DNA of 64,000 bases, taken from contig NZ_MDET01000008.1 of the NCBI RefSeq assembly GCF_002075885.1, forward strand, positions 1 to 64,000. Reading direction: 5' to 3'. This document shows positions 33,469 to 42,127 of the stretch, piece after piece. The notes below the pieces were generated by a model. The model was not told where the DNA came from and searched no databases. It saw only the letters and a list, made by a program, of their open reading frames with translations. How positions within the stretch are numbered: the first letter of the stretch is position 1; every line of letters starts with the position of its first letter. This stretch comes from Manganibacter manganicus (GTDB taxonomy: Bacteria; Pseudomonadota; Alphaproteobacteria; Rhizobiales; Rhizobiaceae). Both the position numbers and the translations under genes were made by a program.

Positions 33469-34511
33469 TTGCGTGAAGGCCCGGCGCGTTCCGCTGAAGC
33501 GGCCCACAGATTGATGTTGCCGTCCTTCGCATAGCGATCGATCTCGGCGAGTTCCTCGTCGCTGAAGTCGAGATGGTCCAGCGCGCCGACGCAGTCTTCC
33601 ACTTGTTCCGGACGGCTGGCGCCGATCAGCGCCGAGGTGATGCGGCCCTTGCGCATCACCCAGGCCAGCGCCATCTGGGCAAGGCTCTGGCCGCGGCGGC
33701 GGGCAATGGCGTCGAGCGCGCTTATATTGGCAAGCGCCTCTTCGCTGAGAAATGACTGGCGCAGGGATTTGCCTGCCGCGGCGCGGCTGTCCTCGGGAAT
33801 GCCCTTCAGATATTTGTCGGTGAGCATGCCCTGCGCCAGCGGCGTGAAGGCGATCGACCCGATGCCGAGCCCCTCCAGCGCGTCGAGCAGGCCGTCGTCC
33901 TCGACCCAGCGGTTGAGCATGGAATAGCTTGGCTGGTGGATCAGGCAGGGGGTGCCCAGTTGCTGCAATATGGCGGCGGCCTCGCGCGTGCGCTGCGCAT
34001 TATAGGACGAGATGCCGACATAGAGCGCCTTGCCGCAGCGCACGGCATGGTCGAGCGCCGCGCAGGTCTCTTCCAGCGGCGTATCGGGGTCGAAACGGTG
34101 CGAATAGAAGATATCGACATAATCGAGCCCCATGCGTCTGAGGCTCTGGTCGAGGCTGGCGAGGATGTATTTGCGGCTGCCCCATTCGCCGTAAGGCCCG
34201 TCCCACATATGATAACCGGCCTTGGAGGAGACGATCAGTTCGTCGCGATGGCCGGCAAGGTCGGTGCGCAGCAACTCGCCGAAGGCTTCCTCGGCCGAAC
34301 CGGGCGGCGGGCCATAATTATTGGCGAGGTCAAAATGGGTGATGCCGAGGTCGAAGGCCTTGCGCACGATCGCCTGCTTGCTGCGATGCGGCTTGTCATG
34401 GCCGAAATTATGCCACAGGCCGAGCGAGATTGCCGGCAGCTTCAGCCCGGAATTGCCGCAACGGTTGTAGATCATTTTTTCGTAGCGGTTTTCCGCCGCA
34501 ACATAGGTCAT
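33465..34511 (-). CDS. mgrA: Aldo/keto reductase, L-glyceraldehyde 3-phosphate reductase (YghZ/MgrA) type
   Basis: A 348-residue AKR14-like NADPH-dependent reductase. The catalytic Asp and Tyr are in FDLANNYGPP, the Lys in VSSKAGYHMWDGPYGEWGSR and the His in DIFYSHRFDP; SFAFTPLAQG-like and GASRPEQVEDCVGAL blocks bind NADPH. YghZ detoxifies L-glyceraldehyde 3-phosphate and methylglyoxal. Start at 34511 has gaggaaa 6 bases upstream. It follows gnd by 46 bp and is probably co-transcribed. The last codons and stop fall in a dispersed palindrome. Confidence 0.9.
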   Translation of the reverse strand: MTYVAAENRYEKMIYNRCGNSGLKLPAISLGLWHNFGHDKPHRSKQAIVRKAFDLGITHFDLANNYGPPPGSAEEAFGELLRTDLAGHRDELIVSSKAGYHMWDGPYGEWGSRKYILASLDQSLRRMGLDYVDIFYSHRFDPDTPLEETCAALDHAVRCGKALYVGISSYNAQRTREAAAILQQLGTPCLIHQPSYSMLNRWVEDDGLLDALEGLGIGSIAFTPLAQGMLTDKYLKGIPEDSRAAAGKSLRQSFLSEEALANISALDAIARRRGQSLAQMALAWVMRKGRITSALIGASRPEQVEDCVGALDHLDFSDEELAEIDRYAKDGNINLWAASAERAGPSRN

Positions 34512-34557
34512 GCCGTTTCCTCGATCGACGTTTCGGATGCCGCCTTCCGAAAGCGGT

Positions 34558-35982
34558 TCAGCCCTGTTCCATGCCCCATGGTCCGTGAAACGCGCCCTCG
34601 GCATCGATGCGTTCGAAGCCGTGCGCGCCGAAGAAATCGCGCTGCGCCTGGATCATGTTGGAGGTTCCGCGCCCTTGCCGGTAGGCGTCGAAATAGGCAA
34701 GCGCGGAGGAAAGCGCCGGCACCGGCAGGCCGGCTTCCGCCGCCCGCGCCACGATGCGGCGCAGCGACGGATGCGCTTCCTTCATCATCGTGATGAAAGC
34801 CGGCGCCATCAGGAGATTGCCCTTGCCGCCGCTCTTGCCGAAGGCCTCCGCGATGGTGTCGAGGAATTGCGAGCGGATGATGCAGCCGGCCCGCCAGATC
34901 CTGGCGATGGTCGGCATCGGCAGGTTCCAGCCGAATTCCTTCGATGCGCCTTCCATCACTGCAAAGCCCTGTGCATAGGCGGCGATCTTGCCGGCGAACA
35001 GCGCCAGTTCGAGGTCCTTCAGCAGCGCGTCCTTCGCGCCCGAAATCCGCTCCACTTCGAGCGTGCCATAGGCTTTCTCGGCGGCAAGCCGTTCGGCCTT
35101 GAACGAAGACAGCACGCGCGCCGCCACCGCCGCTTCGATGGCCGTGGCAGGGATGCCGAGTTGCTGCGCCTCGATCACCGACCATTTGCCGGTGCCCTTC
35201 TGGCCGGCGCGGTCGAGAATGATGTCGACCACCGGCTTGCCGGTTTCGGCGTCGTCGGCTTCCAGCACTTTCGCCGTGATCTCGATGAGATAGGAATTCA
35301 GCCGGCCCTCGTTCCAGCCGGCAAAGACCGGCGCGATTTCCTTCGGCGCCATGGCGAGCCCGTCGCGAAGGATGCCGTAGATTTCGGCGATCATCTGCAT
35401 GTCGGCATATTCGATGCCGTTGTGGATGGTCTTGACGAAATGGCCGGCGCCGTCCGGCCCGAGCCAGGCGGCGCAAGGCTCGCCCTTGTACTTGGCCGAG
35501 ATGGCGGTGAGCACGTCTTCGACGCGCGTCCAGCTTTCCTGTGTGCCGCCGACCATGATCGAGGGACCGTGCCGCGCGCCTTCCTCGCCGCCCGATACGC
35601 CCATGCCGATGAAGGTCAGGCCGGAGCCTTGCAGTTCCGTGAAGCGGCGCACCGTGTCGTGGAAATTGGCGTTGCCGGCATCGATGATGATGTCATTGGC
35701 GGATAGTTCATCGCGCAGCGCCGCGATCTGCTCGTCTACCGGCTTGCCGGCCAGCACCATGATGATGACGGGGCGCGGCGGGCGTATGGCGTCGGCCAGT
35801 TCGGCAAGGCTCTTGCAGGGAACGATCCGGCCCTTCAGCGCGCCGGCATTTTCGACGAAAGCGTCGGTCTTGGACGCAGTTCGGTTGAACACCGCGATGC
35901 GGTGACCCTTTTCCGCGATGTTGAGCGCGAGGTTGGAGCCCATCGTGCCAAGGCCGATCAGGCCGATTTCGGCTTTTTCCAT
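34558..35982 (-). CDS. gnd: 6-phosphogluconate dehydrogenase (NADP+, decarboxylating)
   Basis: A 474-residue oxidative pentose-phosphate enzyme converting 6-phosphogluconate to ribulose 5-phosphate, CO2 and NADPH. Rossmann motif GLIGLGTMGSNLALNIAEKG (residues 6-25), the catalytic Lys/Asn in HFVKTIHNGIEYADMQ, the substrate loop GVSGGEEGARHGPSIM and the C-terminal ALAYFDAYRQGRGTSNMIQA are present. Start at 35982 (MEKAEIG) has agga 7 bases upstream; an ATG at 36021 would add 13 unlike residues. Full-length (long) form. Confidence 0.96.
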   Translation of the reverse strand: MEKAEIGLIGLGTMGSNLALNIAEKGHRIAVFNRTASKTDAFVENAGALKGRIVPCKSLAELADAIRPPRPVIIMVLAGKPVDEQIAALRDELSANDIIIDAGNANFHDTVRRFTELQGSGLTFIGMGVSGGEEGARHGPSIMVGGTQESWTRVEDVLTAISAKYKGEPCAAWLGPDGAGHFVKTIHNGIEYADMQMIAEIYGILRDGLAMAPKEIAPVFAGWNEGRLNSYLIEITAKVLEADDAETGKPVVDIILDRAGQKGTGKWSVIEAQQLGIPATAIEAAVAARVLSSFKAERLAAEKAYGTLEVERISGAKDALLKDLELALFAGKIAAYAQGFAVMEGASKEFGWNLPMPTIARIWRAGCIIRSQFLDTIAEAFGKSGGKGNLLMAPAFITMMKEAHPSLRRIVARAAEAGLPVPALSSALAYFDAYRQGRGTSNMIQAQRDFFGAHGFERIDAEGAFHGPWGMEQG

Positions 35983-36090
35983 TCTTTGTCCTGCGAAGCT
36001 TGGATCGTTTCCGGAGGGCATGTTTGATCCCCTGCGCCGCGTTCGTCAACTCGCCGACCGTATCCGTGCAACCGACTTATGGTTTGCCGT

Positions 36091-37710
36091 TCATGGACGA
36101 ATGGCGATGGCGTCCTTCAGCGTCACCATGTCGAAATCCGACACGAGAATGTCGAGCCGCACCATCCAGCGGCCGGCGAGCGGAACGACGAGGCCGTCCA
36201 CCCGCCAGGTGCCGTCGCCCGCCTTGTGGGCCTCGCGCCTGATCGCCTCTATGCCGCTGTCGGGCTTCGACAGGACGAGCGTAACCGCCTTGGCATCGAG
36301 CGGCCCGAAATCCCCTGTCATCAGCATGATCGAGGCCGTCACCGGCCCGGTGTGGCCGGGGGCGAGCGAAAGATCGGCCATTGCCTTCGCCGTGTGGATG
36401 TGGATGGCAGCGGGCTGGGCAGCCGCCAGCGCCAGCGCGCGCGGCGGCGGCGTGAAGCGCCAGCCGGCGGCGACCCCGAAGACGGCCAGCACCAGAAATA
36501 TCTCGACGCCGATGGAGCGGACGAGGTTTCGGCTGGAACCGGCATGGCTCGCTTCGGCCGGCGCGGTCAGTTTCCAGCGATTGAGGGCGGCGAGTGAAAA
36601 CAGCCCCGCCAGCAGCACGAGCTTGGCCGAGAGGAGATTGCCATAGGCCGTGGTCAGCAAGGCGGATGGCGTGCCGACCTGCACGATGGCCAGCACGACC
36701 CCGGCGATGACGAGAATGGCGACGACAGGCAGGATAGAAAAGGAAAAGCGGCGCAGGAAAGCGGTCGCGCCGGGCGCCCGGCGTTTCAGGGCGAGGCCGA
36801 GCGGCGCCAGCGCGCCGCACCAGAAGGCGATGCCGATGCCGTGCAGGAACACCATCGACCGCATCAGCCATTGCGGATCGGCGGCGCCGGCGTGGCCGCT
36901 GGCGGCAAGCGCCAGGCCGGTGCCGAGGAGGGCGGCGAGCGAAAGAACTTTGCCGGCGCGCGGCAGCATCAGCGCCAGCAGACCCAGCAGTAATGCGGCC
37001 AACGCAATCCATATCGTGAAGCGGAAGGTCGTTTCGAGCGCGGCGCGCCAGATTGCCGGCGTCAGGATATGCGTCAGCGGCGCGCCAAGCGCGTCGAGCC
37101 CTTGCAGGCCGAGCGAAAGCGGCGCGGCGGCAAGCCCGGCGAGCAGCGCCGTGGCAACGAACCGCTTTCCATCCCGGCCGCCTCCAGCCAGAAAGGACAG
37201 CGCGAAGGCGCCGCCAATGCCGAGAAAAAGCCCGGCATAAAGCGCGACGCGGGCGAGCCAGATCGCGGCGCGGAGATTCCAGTCCACGGACTCGGTGGCG
37301 GCGGGTGCGGCGCTCGGTGCGCCGAGTGAGAACAGGATCGAGCCGGCGACCGGATGGCCGTCGGCGGAAACCACGCGCCAGCTCAGGACATGCGTACCTC
37401 TTGCGAGCGGCGCGGGATTGTCGACCACCACAGTGTGGTCGTCGAGGTGGAAGGCGGTGAGCGGCAGCACGGTGCCGTCCGGCCGCACGAGGTTCAGCAC
37501 CAGCGGCGAGACCGGCTCGCTGAACGTCAGCGAAAAGCGAGCCGGGCTTTGCGCCAGCACCGCGCCGTCCGCCGGATCGGTGGCGATCAGCGCGGCATGC
37601 GCGAAGGCTGCGGCGGGCGCGACGCAGATGACGAGCGCCACCGCCAGAAGACGGGCAAGCCATCGCAGGCCGCCGGTTTCGCGGCTGCGGCTTTCACATG
37701 CGCTCATCAT
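36091..37710 (-). CDS. CopC-CopD fusion copper resistance/uptake protein
   Basis: A 539-residue membrane protein. After a signal peptide (to about residue 37) the CopC-like domain (AHAALIATDPADGAVLAQSP with the N-terminal His ligand, then HVLSWRVVSADGHPVAGSIL) is followed by a CopD-like region of about eight helices (residues 150-440; FLHGIGIAFWCGALAPLGLA is the conserved CopD block) and a C-terminal soluble beta domain (FixH/YtkA-like, residues 445-539). The fusion delivers or imports copper across the inner membrane. Last gene of the copper set, 18 bp after ycnI. Confidence 0.9.
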   Translation of the reverse strand: MMSACESRSRETGGLRWLARLLAVALVICVAPAAAFAHAALIATDPADGAVLAQSPARFSLTFSEPVSPLVLNLVRPDGTVLPLTAFHLDDHTVVVDNPAPLARGTHVLSWRVVSADGHPVAGSILFSLGAPSAAPAATESVDWNLRAAIWLARVALYAGLFLGIGGAFALSFLAGGGRDGKRFVATALLAGLAAAPLSLGLQGLDALGAPLTHILTPAIWRAALETTFRFTIWIALAALLLGLLALMLPRAGKVLSLAALLGTGLALAASGHAGAADPQWLMRSMVFLHGIGIAFWCGALAPLGLALKRRAPGATAFLRRFSFSILPVVAILVIAGVVLAIVQVGTPSALLTTAYGNLLSAKLVLLAGLFSLAALNRWKLTAPAEASHAGSSRNLVRSIGVEIFLVLAVFGVAAGWRFTPPPRALALAAAQPAAIHIHTAKAMADLSLAPGHTGPVTASIMLMTGDFGPLDAKAVTLVLSKPDSGIEAIRREAHKAGDGTWRVDGLVVPLAGRWMVRLDILVSDFDMVTLKDAIAIRP

Positions 37711-37728
37711 CTTCGCCCGCCGCTGCCG

Positions 37729-38268
37729 TTATTTTTTCCGCCGAAGCGTGATCGCGGGCGCCGGCTTTTCGAGCGAATCCTCGCTTTCACCGGCCTGCGG
37801 GATCTCGATCCAGCGTTCGGCTGCCTCACCGCATTCCTGCACGACCGGGAAGTAGAGCTTTTCGCCGGCCGGAAGGTCCGCCGACAACTGCCCGCGCATC
37901 ACGAACTCGTCATAGAATTCGTCCGGCAGATCGCCGCCGCTCCACTTCACTTCCAGCACGCCCTCAGTAACCGTCTCGCCCCAGAGTTGGTATGGCGCGG
38001 CATATTTGCCCCTGACCGTTTCCAGCTTCCAGCCGGGCTTGGGCATCGGCTTCACCGCGATGAAGCCTTCCGGCATTTTCACGCGGATGGCCGTGGTCGC
38101 CTTGCCTTCGCAGCCATGCGGCACGCGCAGCACCGCCTTGTAGCTCGACCCGATGGCCGCCTCGCCGGTCTCCAGCGTGACATGAGCGAAGGCCGCCGGC
38201 GCGCCGGCCAGAAGAAACCCGGCGGCGAACAGCGGCCTGAAGCCCGCGAGCATGAACCTATTCCGCAT
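37729..38268 (-). CDS. YcnI-family (DUF1775) copper-binding protein
   Basis: A 179-residue exported protein. A signal peptide ends at AFA, exposing His at the mature N-terminus ([10 protein letters not shown]), which together with the conserved Trp forms the copper site of the YcnI family. Other blocks are [29 protein letters not shown] and the C-terminal EECGEA-like [12 protein letters not shown]. No C-terminal membrane anchor is present. Its start overlaps the end of the PCu(A)C gene by 11 bp, so the two are co-translated. Confidence 0.9.
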   Translation of the reverse strand: MRNRFMLAGFRPLFAAGFLLAGAPAAFAHVTLETGEAAIGSSYKAVLRVPHGCEGKATTAIRVKMPEGFIAVKPMPKPGWKLETVRGKYAAPYQLWGETVTEGVLEVKWSGGDLPDEFYDEFVMRGQLSADLPAGEKLYFPVVQECGEAAERWIEIPQAGESEDSLEKPAPAITLRRKK

Positions 38269-38746
38269 GGTCGTGTTCCATCTTCATGCCGGTCTCGCCG
38301 AGGCCTTGCACCGCGAATTCGACCGTCACCGCGCCGGCCTTCTCGAAGGTCAGCGTCGCCTTGAAGTCCTCACCTTTTTTCGGGTGCTGTTTCAGGTCCA
38401 TGAACATGACATGATAGGCGCCGGGCTTGAGCGCGACGGTGCCGCCGGCCGGGATTTCAAGCCCGCCCTCGACGGGCCGCATGGTCATCACGCCGTCCTT
38501 GACGGCCATTTCGTGCACCTCCGCCTTGCCTGAGATGCCGGATGAGATGGAAACCAGCCGGTCGGCGCTGGCGCCGGTGTTGGTGATGGTGAGATAGCCG
38601 CCGGCGACGCTGGCGCCTTGTGGCACCGCCCGCGACCAGGGATGATCGATCTCGAGATCGCCGGTCTTGAATTCATGGGCCGAGGCGATTTGCGAACCGC
38701 AGATGACGATAGCAGCGGAAAAAAGCGCAGCACGGATGTGGGACAT
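38258..38746 (-). CDS. Periplasmic copper chaperone PCu(A)C
   Basis: A 162-residue secreted chaperone that passes Cu(I) to cytochrome oxidase. Signal peptide to about residue 23 (QIASA), then the PCu(A)C fold with [20 protein letters not shown] and the copper ligands H and M in [13 protein letters not shown] and [11 protein letters not shown]-terminal His/Met tail ([10 protein letters not shown]) may add copper sites. Lies in the middle of the copper operon. Confidence 0.93.
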   Translation of the reverse strand: MSHIRAALFSAAIVICGSQIASAHEFKTGDLEIDHPWSRAVPQGASVAGGYLTITNTGASADRLVSISSGISGKAEVHEMAVKDGVMTMRPVEGGLEIPAGGTVALKPGAYHVMFMDLKQHPKKGEDFKATLTFEKAGAVTVEFAVQGLGETGMKMEHDHAE

Positions 38747-38845
38747 GGGATTGCTCCATGGAAAGAGAAGCGCGCGGGTAAAGCGCGAAGATTTTTCTGA
38801 ATTGGACGATCATGCCGGCGGCAGGTTCCGTGCCGGCAGGAAAAT

Positions 38846-39223
38846 TCACGCTGCCGGAGGCGCGCGCGGGTTAACCGGGCTGCGTTGGCGCGCGAATGAA
38901 AGATGCGCCGATGCCGGGAACCGGAAAGCGACAGGCTCGAAGATGATCGTGCGTGCAAATGCTGCGGCGTCCACCGGAGGCGCCAGCAGCGGCGCGGCCA
39001 TCAGGCAGCCGAAGGCGCAGCAGGTCGGGATGGTGTGCCGGCTGGTGTCGGCCGGGCCGGGCGCGGCGCCTTCGTGCGTGCAGATGACATTGCCGAATGC
39101 ATCGAGCTGCGCGGCTTGCGATGCCGCGCCGGCGGCAAAGGCGCCGAGCAGGGATTGCAGCAACAGGAAATAGGCTGCGGCAAATGCCGCCACCATTTTC
39201 CATATTGCGCGCTGGTCCCGCAA
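38846..39223 (-). CDS. DUF2946 family protein of the copper set
   Basis: A 125-residue protein with an N-terminal hydrophobic segment (MVAAFAAAYFLLLQSLLGAF) and a central cysteine cluster (ICTHEG, IPTCCAFGCLMAAPLLAPP). This matches the DUF2946 pattern often found beside PCu(A)C and TonB-type copper receptors; the Cys/His pattern suggests metal binding. Start is a TTG at 39223 with gagagg upstream, or an ATG at 39196. First gene of the minus-strand copper set, 99 bp ahead of PCu(A)C. Confidence 0.75.
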   Translation of the reverse strand: MRDQRAIWKMVAAFAAAYFLLLQSLLGAFAAGAASQAAQLDAFGNVICTHEGAAPGPADTSRHTIPTCCAFGCLMAAPLLAPPVDAAAFARTIIFEPVAFRFPASAHLSFARQRSPVNPRAPPAA

Positions 39224-39307
39224 ATCCGCCTCTCAAGATAATGCCGGTTCATTAGCACGGGCAGGGCTTTGCGGAAATCGGCAAATCGCCCCTGCGGCAA
39301 CGCGGCT

Positions 39308-40222
39308 TTATTTCGCGCTGTTATCAGCTTCGGCCTGCCCGCAATCGGGGATCGAGGCGAGCAATGTCTGGCGGGCCGATTCCAGATGCTTGCGGCAGGC
39401 GGCCTCGACCCTTGCCGGATCGCGCGATTTCAGCGCCGCGATATAGGCCAGGTGCTCGCTGAGCGCGACGGTGTTGCGCTGGCGTTCGCCGACCTTGTTC
39501 CACTGGTAGTGGTAGTGGAAGATCATGGCGATGACGTCGTAGAAATCGACGATGAAGCGGTTGTGCGAGGCACGATGCACCAGCCGGTGAAAGCGCTCGT
39601 CGAGCTCGGAAAACGCCGTGAACCGCTCGGCGATGGCGGCCTCCAGTTCGCGATGCTCCACCTCCAGCCCATCCAGTTCGGCCCACGCCGGATTGCCGGG
39701 CGGCAGGCGGCAGAAGGCCGCCGCCGAACGCAGTTCGAACATTTCGCGGATTTCGGTCAGTTCCAGCGCGAAGGCGCGGGTAAAGCCTTTCAGCACCCAA
39801 TGCGAATTGCGCCGCTTCTCGATCAGGCCGAAACGGGAAAAGCGGATCAGGAACTCGCGCAAGCTGGTGGTGCCGACGCCGATCTCGCGCGCCATTTCCA
39901 GTTCGTTGATCTGCATGCCGGCTTCCGCGCCGCCGGCCAAAAGCCGGCGCATGAAATTGCGTTCGATGATCTGCGAAAGCGTGTCGGTTTCCTCGTCAGG
40001 GAAGAAATCACGGTGCTGCGGCGCGCGCAGCACCGTCTTGTCGCGCTTGTTCCATAAAATCAGCCCGGTTTCCTCCATGCGCGCGAGTATGGCGCGCACG
40101 GTGGTGCGGCTGACGCCAAGCAGCGCGCCCAGTTCCGGCTCCGAGGGCAGGCGGCGCGTCTCTTCCACCAGCCGCAGGGCGCGGTTGTAAGCCTCCTTGT
40201 AGACATTGTTGCTTTTCGACAT
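39308..40222 (-). CDS. GntR-family transcriptional regulator (FCD domain)
   Basis: A 304-residue regulator. The winged helix spans residues 8-75 (RRLPSEPELGALLGVSRTTV, RAILARMEETGLI), and a linker leads to a helical FCD-like ligand domain (LTEIREMFELRSAAAFCRLP, RFHRLVHRASHNRFIVDFYD, HLAYIAALKSRDPARVEAAC) that carries the metal-binding His residues. The linker of about 60 residues includes a second helix-turn-helix-like stretch (NELEMAREIGVGTTSLREFL), so it may contain two such motifs. Divergent from uxaA, which it probably controls. Confidence 0.88.
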   Translation of the reverse strand: MSKSNNVYKEAYNRALRLVEETRRLPSEPELGALLGVSRTTVRAILARMEETGLILWNKRDKTVLRAPQHRDFFPDEETDTLSQIIERNFMRRLLAGGAEAGMQINELEMAREIGVGTTSLREFLIRFSRFGLIEKRRNSHWVLKGFTRAFALELTEIREMFELRSAAAFCRLPPGNPAWAELDGLEVEHRELEAAIAERFTAFSELDERFHRLVHRASHNRFIVDFYDVIAMIFHYHYQWNKVGERQRNTVALSEHLAYIAALKSRDPARVEAACRKHLESARQTLLASIPDCGQAEADNSAK

Positions 40223-40415
40223 TGCCAGCCCGAATTCCCGTGGCAATCATGGCCGGTCAAGACATGGCACGGCGGAATGCCGTCTGGAAATAATCATTGA
40301 CGGCAAATTGTTTTTTCACGATAAAAGACATTACCCAGAAGCCTCCCTGTGTCAATCCGAAGCGGCAATCTGCGAGCCGCCGCCGGCCTGACCCCAGCAC
40401 TCCAGGAATTTTCGC

Positions 40416-41924
40416 GTGAACCCGGTCAACGTCATCCTGCTTTCTCCCGCCGACAATGTAGCGGTCGCCAATGGCCGTATCGAACAGGGCACGGAACTTC
40501 CCGGCGGGGGTACTGCCGCGGACGCCATCGAATCCGGCCACAAGGTGGCGATCAAGTCGATTGCCGCCGGCGAGGCGGTGGTGAAATACGGCCAGGCCAT
40601 CGGCCGCGCCACGCAGGACATCGCGGCGGGCCATCACGTTCATTCGCACAATCTGGCGTTCGAGGCCGGCACCCGCCTGCCGGCGGTGCCGCCGAGCGAG
40701 GCCGAACACGCCACGAAGGCCGACCAGGGCCGCACCTTCATGGGCTATCGTCGTGCCGACGGGCGCGCCGGAACGCGCAATTTCGTCGGCATCATCGCCA
40801 GCGTCAATTGCTCGGCCACCGTGTGCCATGCCATTGCCGACGAGGCCAACAAGAGGCTTTTGCCGAACTATCCCAATATAGACGGTTTCGTGCCGATCGT
40901 GCACGGGCAGGGCTGCGGCATGAGCGCCACCGGCGACGGCATGATGGTGCTGCACCGCACGCTGGCCGGTTATGCGCGCCACCCCAATTTCGGCGGCATG
41001 CTGATGGTCGGGCTTGGCTGCGAGGTCAACCAGTTGACGCTCTACGGACAGAAGGGCGTCGCCGCCGGCAAGCGGCATTTCAACATCCAGGACGCCGGCG
41101 GTTCGCGCAAGTCGGTCGAAAAGGCGATGGGCGTGCTGGCCGAGATCGCCGAGGAAGTGGGCGCGTACACGCGTGAGCCGATCCCGCTCAGCGAGATCGT
41201 GGTCGGCCTGCAATGCGGCGGCTCAGACGGCATGTCGGGCATCACCGCCAATCCGGCGCTGGGGGCCGCTGTCGATATATTGGCCGAGGTCGGCGGCATC
41301 GGCATTCTTTCCGAAACCACGGAGATCTACGGTGCCGAGCACCTGCTCGCCTACCGCGCGGCCTCGCCGGAAATCGCGGAAAAACTCGACGGCCACATCA
41401 AATGGTGGGAAGCGCATGTCGCCAAGCATGGCGCGTCCATCGACAACAACCCGTCACCAGGCAACAAGCGCGGCGGCCTGACGACCATCCTGGAAAAGTC
41501 GCTCGGCGCTGTCGCGAAAGGTGGGAAATCGCCGCTCAACGGCGTGTTCGGCTATGCCGAGAAGGTCAGCGGCCACGGCCTCGTCTTCATGGACACGCCC
41601 GGCTACGACCCCGTCTCGGCCACCGGCCAGGTGGCGGGCGGCGCCAATGTCATCGTCTTCACCACCGGGCGCGGCTCCTGCTTCGGCAGCCATCCGACAC
41701 CGTCGATCAAGGTGGCGACCAACTCCACCATGTATCATGCCATGGAAGAGGACATGGACGTCAATTGCGGCGTCATCGCCTCAGGCGAAAAGAGCATCGG
41801 TGAAATGGGCCGCGAGATTTTCGAACTGATCGTCGAGACGGCCTCCGGCCGCAAGACCAAGAGCGAACTGTTCGGCTATGGCGACAATGAATTCGTGCCC
41901 TGGCACCTCGGCGCGACGCTGTAG
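40416..41924 (+). CDS. uxaA: Altronate dehydratase (UxaA family)
   Basis: A 502-residue iron-dependent dehydratase converting D-altronate to 2-keto-3-deoxygluconate in hexuronate catabolism. It has the N-terminal SAF domain (residues 5-90; LPGGGTAADAIESGHKVAIK, HVHSHNLAFEAG) fused to the large catalytic domain (GYRRADGRAGTRNFVGIIAS, HGQGCGM, GLGCEVNQ, GLQCGGSDGMSGITANPALG, PGYDPVSATGQVAGGANVIV). The GTG start at 40416 has aggaa 8 bases upstream. UxaB and UxaC are not adjacent; related galactarate or other sugar-acid dehydratase activity is possible. Confidence 0.9.
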   Translation: MNPVNVILLSPADNVAVANGRIEQGTELPGGGTAADAIESGHKVAIKSIAAGEAVVKYGQAIGRATQDIAAGHHVHSHNLAFEAGTRLPAVPPSEAEHATKADQGRTFMGYRRADGRAGTRNFVGIIASVNCSATVCHAIADEANKRLLPNYPNIDGFVPIVHGQGCGMSATGDGMMVLHRTLAGYARHPNFGGMLMVGLGCEVNQLTLYGQKGVAAGKRHFNIQDAGGSRKSVEKAMGVLAEIAEEVGAYTREPIPLSEIVVGLQCGGSDGMSGITANPALGAAVDILAEVGGIGILSETTEIYGAEHLLAYRAASPEIAEKLDGHIKWWEAHVAKHGASIDNNPSPGNKRGGLTTILEKSLGAVAKGGKSPLNGVFGYAEKVSGHGLVFMDTPGYDPVSATGQVAGGANVIVFTTGRGSCFGSHPTPSIKVATNSTMYHAMEEDMDVNCGVIASGEKSIGEMGREIFELIVETASGRKTKSELFGYGDNEFVPWHLGATL

Positions 41925-41940
41925 GGTTGGTCGGTGCCTC

Positions 41941-42035
41941 TTAAAGCGCGTCGCGATCTTTCAGATTCGCTCTATGCGCTTTAGCTCATTGATTTTATGC
42001 ATGTCTTTGTCTCGAAGCCGGTTCTTCAAAAAGAC
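41941..42035. repeat. Rhizobial intergenic repeat (gcgctttagctc type)
   Basis: aaagcgc (41943-41949) and gcgcttt (41976-41982) form an imperfect palindrome, followed by the AT-rich block ttgattttatgcatgtcttt. This composition and order are familiar from intergenic repeats of Mesorhizobium-type genomes. The rest of the 203-bp spacer before the next gene shows no coding potential. Confidence 0.65.
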
Positions 42036-42127
42036 TCTCGGCTTTTACGCTGGATAATTTTTGGCGTAAGAATCGCTTGCAAAAGGTCGGAATTTTGCAC
42101 GCGACTTTTGCGACAGGTATTTTCCCT

